DNA from: Legionella israelensis
Lineage (GTDB): Bacteria; Pseudomonadota; Gammaproteobacteria; Legionellales; Legionellaceae
DNA length: 64,000 bases
Assembly: GCF_004571175.1 (NCBI RefSeq)
Contig: NZ_CP038273.1
Coordinates: 3,100,001 to 3,164,000, forward strand
Direction of reading: 5' to 3'
Shown: in pieces, positions 62,366 through 64,000 of the stretch
Layout: the number at the start of each line of letters is the position of its first letter
Numbering within the stretch: position 1 is the first letter of the stretch
Notes under the pieces: model-generated
Database searches by the model: none
Seen by the model: the letters and a program-made list of their open reading frames with translations, nothing else
What the model was told of the DNA's origin: nothing
Position numbers and translations under genes: made by a program

Positions 62366-63628
62366 GTGTTTTCTCGATATCTTGCAGGTTTTTTAATGCT
62401 GCTCAGTGTAAGTGGTTTTGCTCTTGATTTGGAGCTTACACAAGGCATTAATTCGGCATTACCTATAGCCGTGAACTCTTTTAGTCAGGATTCTTTGGGT
62501 AACCAGATAGCGGAAGTGATCGAGAATGATTTACGCTCATCAGGGCAGTTTAAAATTGTTTCCGGGCCTGGCAGCTCGACTTCCAATGCTACCTTTCAGA
62601 TTTTGCGCAAAATGGGGGCTGACAGCGTTGTGTCTGGTCAAATTCATTCTGTTGGCGGAGGGCATTATGAAGTGAATTTTGAATTGCTTGATGCAGTTAC
62701 AAATGGAAAAATATTGCTAAGCCGTAGCTATCGGGTGAATCAAAATCAATTTCGTGCTTTAGCACACCACATCAGTGATCAGGTCTATCAGAAGCTGACG
62801 GGTGAACGCGGCGTTTTTTCCACTCGTATTGCTTATATCCTGGTACAAAGGAATGCCGAACGAGCTCGTTATTCTCTGGAAGTAGCTGACGCTGATGGCT
62901 ATAATCCACAAAGTCTTTTAGTTTCAACAGAGCCAATCATGTCTCCTGCCTGGTCACCCGATGGTAAAATGATTGCGTATGTAACTTTTGAAAAAAAACG
63001 CGCTCAGATTTATACCGTTTCTGTAGAAACAGGCCGTCGTCGTTTAATTACCAGTTTTCCGGGAATTAACGGCGCTCCTGCCTGGTCTCCAGACGGTAAA
63101 GAGCTAGCTGTGGTGTTATCTAAAAATGGTGCACCCAAAATATACAGGGTGGATTTGCGAAATGGACAATTAAAGCAGTTAACCTTTGGCAGTGCCATTG
63201 ATACCGAACCCAGGTATGCGCCGGATGGTCGAAGCCTGTTGTTTACTTCGGGCCGTGGGGGCTCTCCACAAGTTTATCGTTTAATCTTTGCTGACGGCAG
63301 CATAAATCGCGTCACTTTTGAAGGTAATTACAATGCGCGCGCTTCATACACACCTGATCAAAAGAGTATTGTAATGCTTCATCGTGAGGATCGTAATTTT
63401 AACATTGCCGTGCAATCGGCTAGAGGAGGTTCTGTAACACCTCTTACGTTTTCTTCTCTCGATGAGTCGCCTTCTGTTTCTCCTAATGGTCGTTTGGTTC
63501 TTTATGCGACTCGTCATAAAGAAAAGGGTGTTTTAGGAGTAGTATCTATTGATGGACGCATACGAATGCGCTTACCTGCCCGCGAAGGTGATGTACAGGA
63601 GCCTGCCTGGTCGCCTTATTTAGGGTAG
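62366..63628 (+). CDS. tolB: Tol-Pal system protein TolB
   Basis: A periplasmic protein that interacts with Pal, 420 residues. It has a signal peptide ([20 protein letters not shown]), an N-terminal alpha/beta domain, and a C-terminal six-bladed WD40-like propeller with [51 protein letters not shown] and [14 protein letters not shown]. It ends with EPAWSPYL. The start is a GTG at 62366. A hairpin at 63684 follows, and no pal or ybgF gene is found before the next gene. Confidence 0.97.
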   Translation: MFSRYLAGFLMLLSVSGFALDLELTQGINSALPIAVNSFSQDSLGNQIAEVIENDLRSSGQFKIVSGPGSSTSNATFQILRKMGADSVVSGQIHSVGGGHYEVNFELLDAVTNGKILLSRSYRVNQNQFRALAHHISDQVYQKLTGERGVFSTRIAYILVQRNAERARYSLEVADADGYNPQSLLVSTEPIMSPAWSPDGKMIAYVTFEKKRAQIYTVSVETGRRRLITSFPGINGAPAWSPDGKELAVVLSKNGAPKIYRVDLRNGQLKQLTFGSAIDTEPRYAPDGRSLLFTSGRGGSPQVYRLIFADGSINRVTFEGNYNARASYTPDQKSIVMLHREDRNFNIAVQSARGGSVTPLTFSSLDESPSVSPNGRLVLYATRHKEKGVLGVVSIDGRIRMRLPAREGDVQEPAWSPYLG

Positions 63629-63683
63629 ATTTTATTCACTACGCTAAAGGAGATGCGCGGCTTCTTCTAAAACCACGAGTTGC

Positions 63684-63708
63684 TGCTCCCGGATTTGCTC
63701 CGGGAGCA
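63684..63708 (+). terminator. Strong hairpin downstream of tolB
   Basis: TGCTCCCGGA (63684-63693) and TCCGGGAGCA (63699-63708) form a 10-bp perfect stem with a 5-base loop about 55 bp after the tolB stop. No T-run follows (ATCGAAG), so this may be a Rho-assisted terminator or a processing/stabilising hairpin that ends the tol operon. Confidence 0.55.
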
Positions 63709-63740
63709 ATCGAAGTTAACATTGCTAATTAAAGGAATGA

Positions 63741-64000
63741 ATGCAGATGACTTGTTACATAAAAATGTTGATTGCTTCACTTTTTCTTTTCTTCTCTTCC
63801 CAGGCGGGCAGCTGGAATGCCCTGGGACACAGACTGATTGCCCAAATTGCCTATGATTACATGACTCCTGAGGCAAAACACAGATTTAATCAAATCAATC
63901 ATGCATTGGATAAAGTATATAAACCACAAAGTTTTGTAAATGCAGCTGTTTGGCTTGATACCATTCATTATAATAACGGCGTGATGTGGTTTGATGCGAT
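63741..64000 (+). CDS. S1/P1-family nuclease, N-terminal part (continues past window)
   Basis: The open frame to the window end encodes a secreted protein with a signal peptide (MLIASLFLFFSSQAGS) and mature start WNALGHRLIAQIAYDYMTPEAK. That is the S1/P1 zinc nuclease pattern, in which the N-terminal Trp and the His of GHR bind zinc. NAAVWLDTIHYNN later has the further Asp and His ligands. It would degrade RNA, DNA or act as a 3'-nucleotidase. ATG 63741 or 63747 are alternative starts; 63741 has AAAGGA at better spacing. The 3' end is outside the window. Confidence 0.9.
   Translation, partial: MQMTCYIKMLIASLFLFFSSQAGSWNALGHRLIAQIAYDYMTPEAKHRFNQINHALDKVYKPQSFVNAAVWLDTIHYNNGVMWFDA

Noticed and set aside
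1-64000. CRISPR arrays, prophage or rRNA
   Set aside because: No regularly spaced direct repeats, phage structural genes or rRNA sequences were seen; the palindromic repeats are dispersed, not arrayed.

Overview
The window looks like a chromosomal segment of a Legionella or close relative. It is AT-rich with gammaproteobacterial core gene order (era-recO-pdxJ, recA-recX-alaS, prfB-lysS, rpsF-rpsR-rplI, ruvB-tolQRAB). It also carries genes typical of Legionella: a phosphatidylcholine synthase, a very large NAD-glutamate dehydrogenase, and two proteins with eukaryotic-like features that I read as candidate secreted effectors. The genus call is inference from gene content; no 16S rRNA is present.

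Layout. 1-4827: end of era, recO, pdxJ and a two-subunit 2-oxoacid:acceptor oxidoreductase, tightly packed. 4828-13358: a small orphan gene, a Bax-inhibitor-1 protein, recA-recX-alaS, a small membrane protein, a DprE1/DprE2-like pair and a Cys-rich secreted protein. 13359-16220: a reduced flagellar-regulator island (a FliM-motif/SpoA protein, fleN, fliA) punctuated by three copies of a palindromic MITE-like repeat. 16375-20158: an FMN glutamate-synthase-like enzyme, another palindromic element, an acyltransferase, and a 468-residue protein with an SV40-type nuclear localisation motif and a C-terminal nuclease-like motif. 20282-26847: prfB (frameshift gene with an unusual UAA), lysS, a ribosomal-protein operon, an outer-membrane protein and pyrE. 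26848-34621: a degraded gene, a cold-shock protein, an SDR enzyme, two MFS transporters, hemF, a structured noncoding island and a glutamine amidotransferase.

34696-43357: a dihydrolipoamide-dehydrogenase-like flavoprotein beside a Zymomonas-type pyruvate decarboxylase, tRNA-Arg(CCU), a thioredoxin-fold protein, phosphatidylcholine synthase, a possible leader-peptide/attenuator, a semialdehyde dehydrogenase and an L,D-transpeptidase. 43357-49281: a fourth MITE copy, NAD-glutamate dehydrogenase and a cytochrome b561. 49429-51875: a complete bufferin-type RiPP operon (precursor, DUF692/MNIO iron enzyme, DUF2063 partner, DoxX) with an operator-like perfect palindrome at its promoter. 52059-53381: an intact ISAs1-family insertion sequence with 26-bp terminal repeats and an 8-bp target duplication. 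53474-54364: a protein that appears to join an SH2 domain to a U-box. 54384-64000: ygfZ, sdhE-ygfX, an ECF sigma factor, a Cache-domain adenylate cyclase, ruvB-tolQRAB, and the start of an S1/P1 nuclease.

The most notable items are the SH2/U-box protein (host phosphotyrosine recognition plus a ubiquitin-ligase fold), the NLS-bearing nuclease-like protein, the bufferin operon with its putative operator, the UAA at the prfB frameshift site, and the MITE family clustered around the remnant flagellar regulators. All functional calls come from reading motifs by eye; no search was run.
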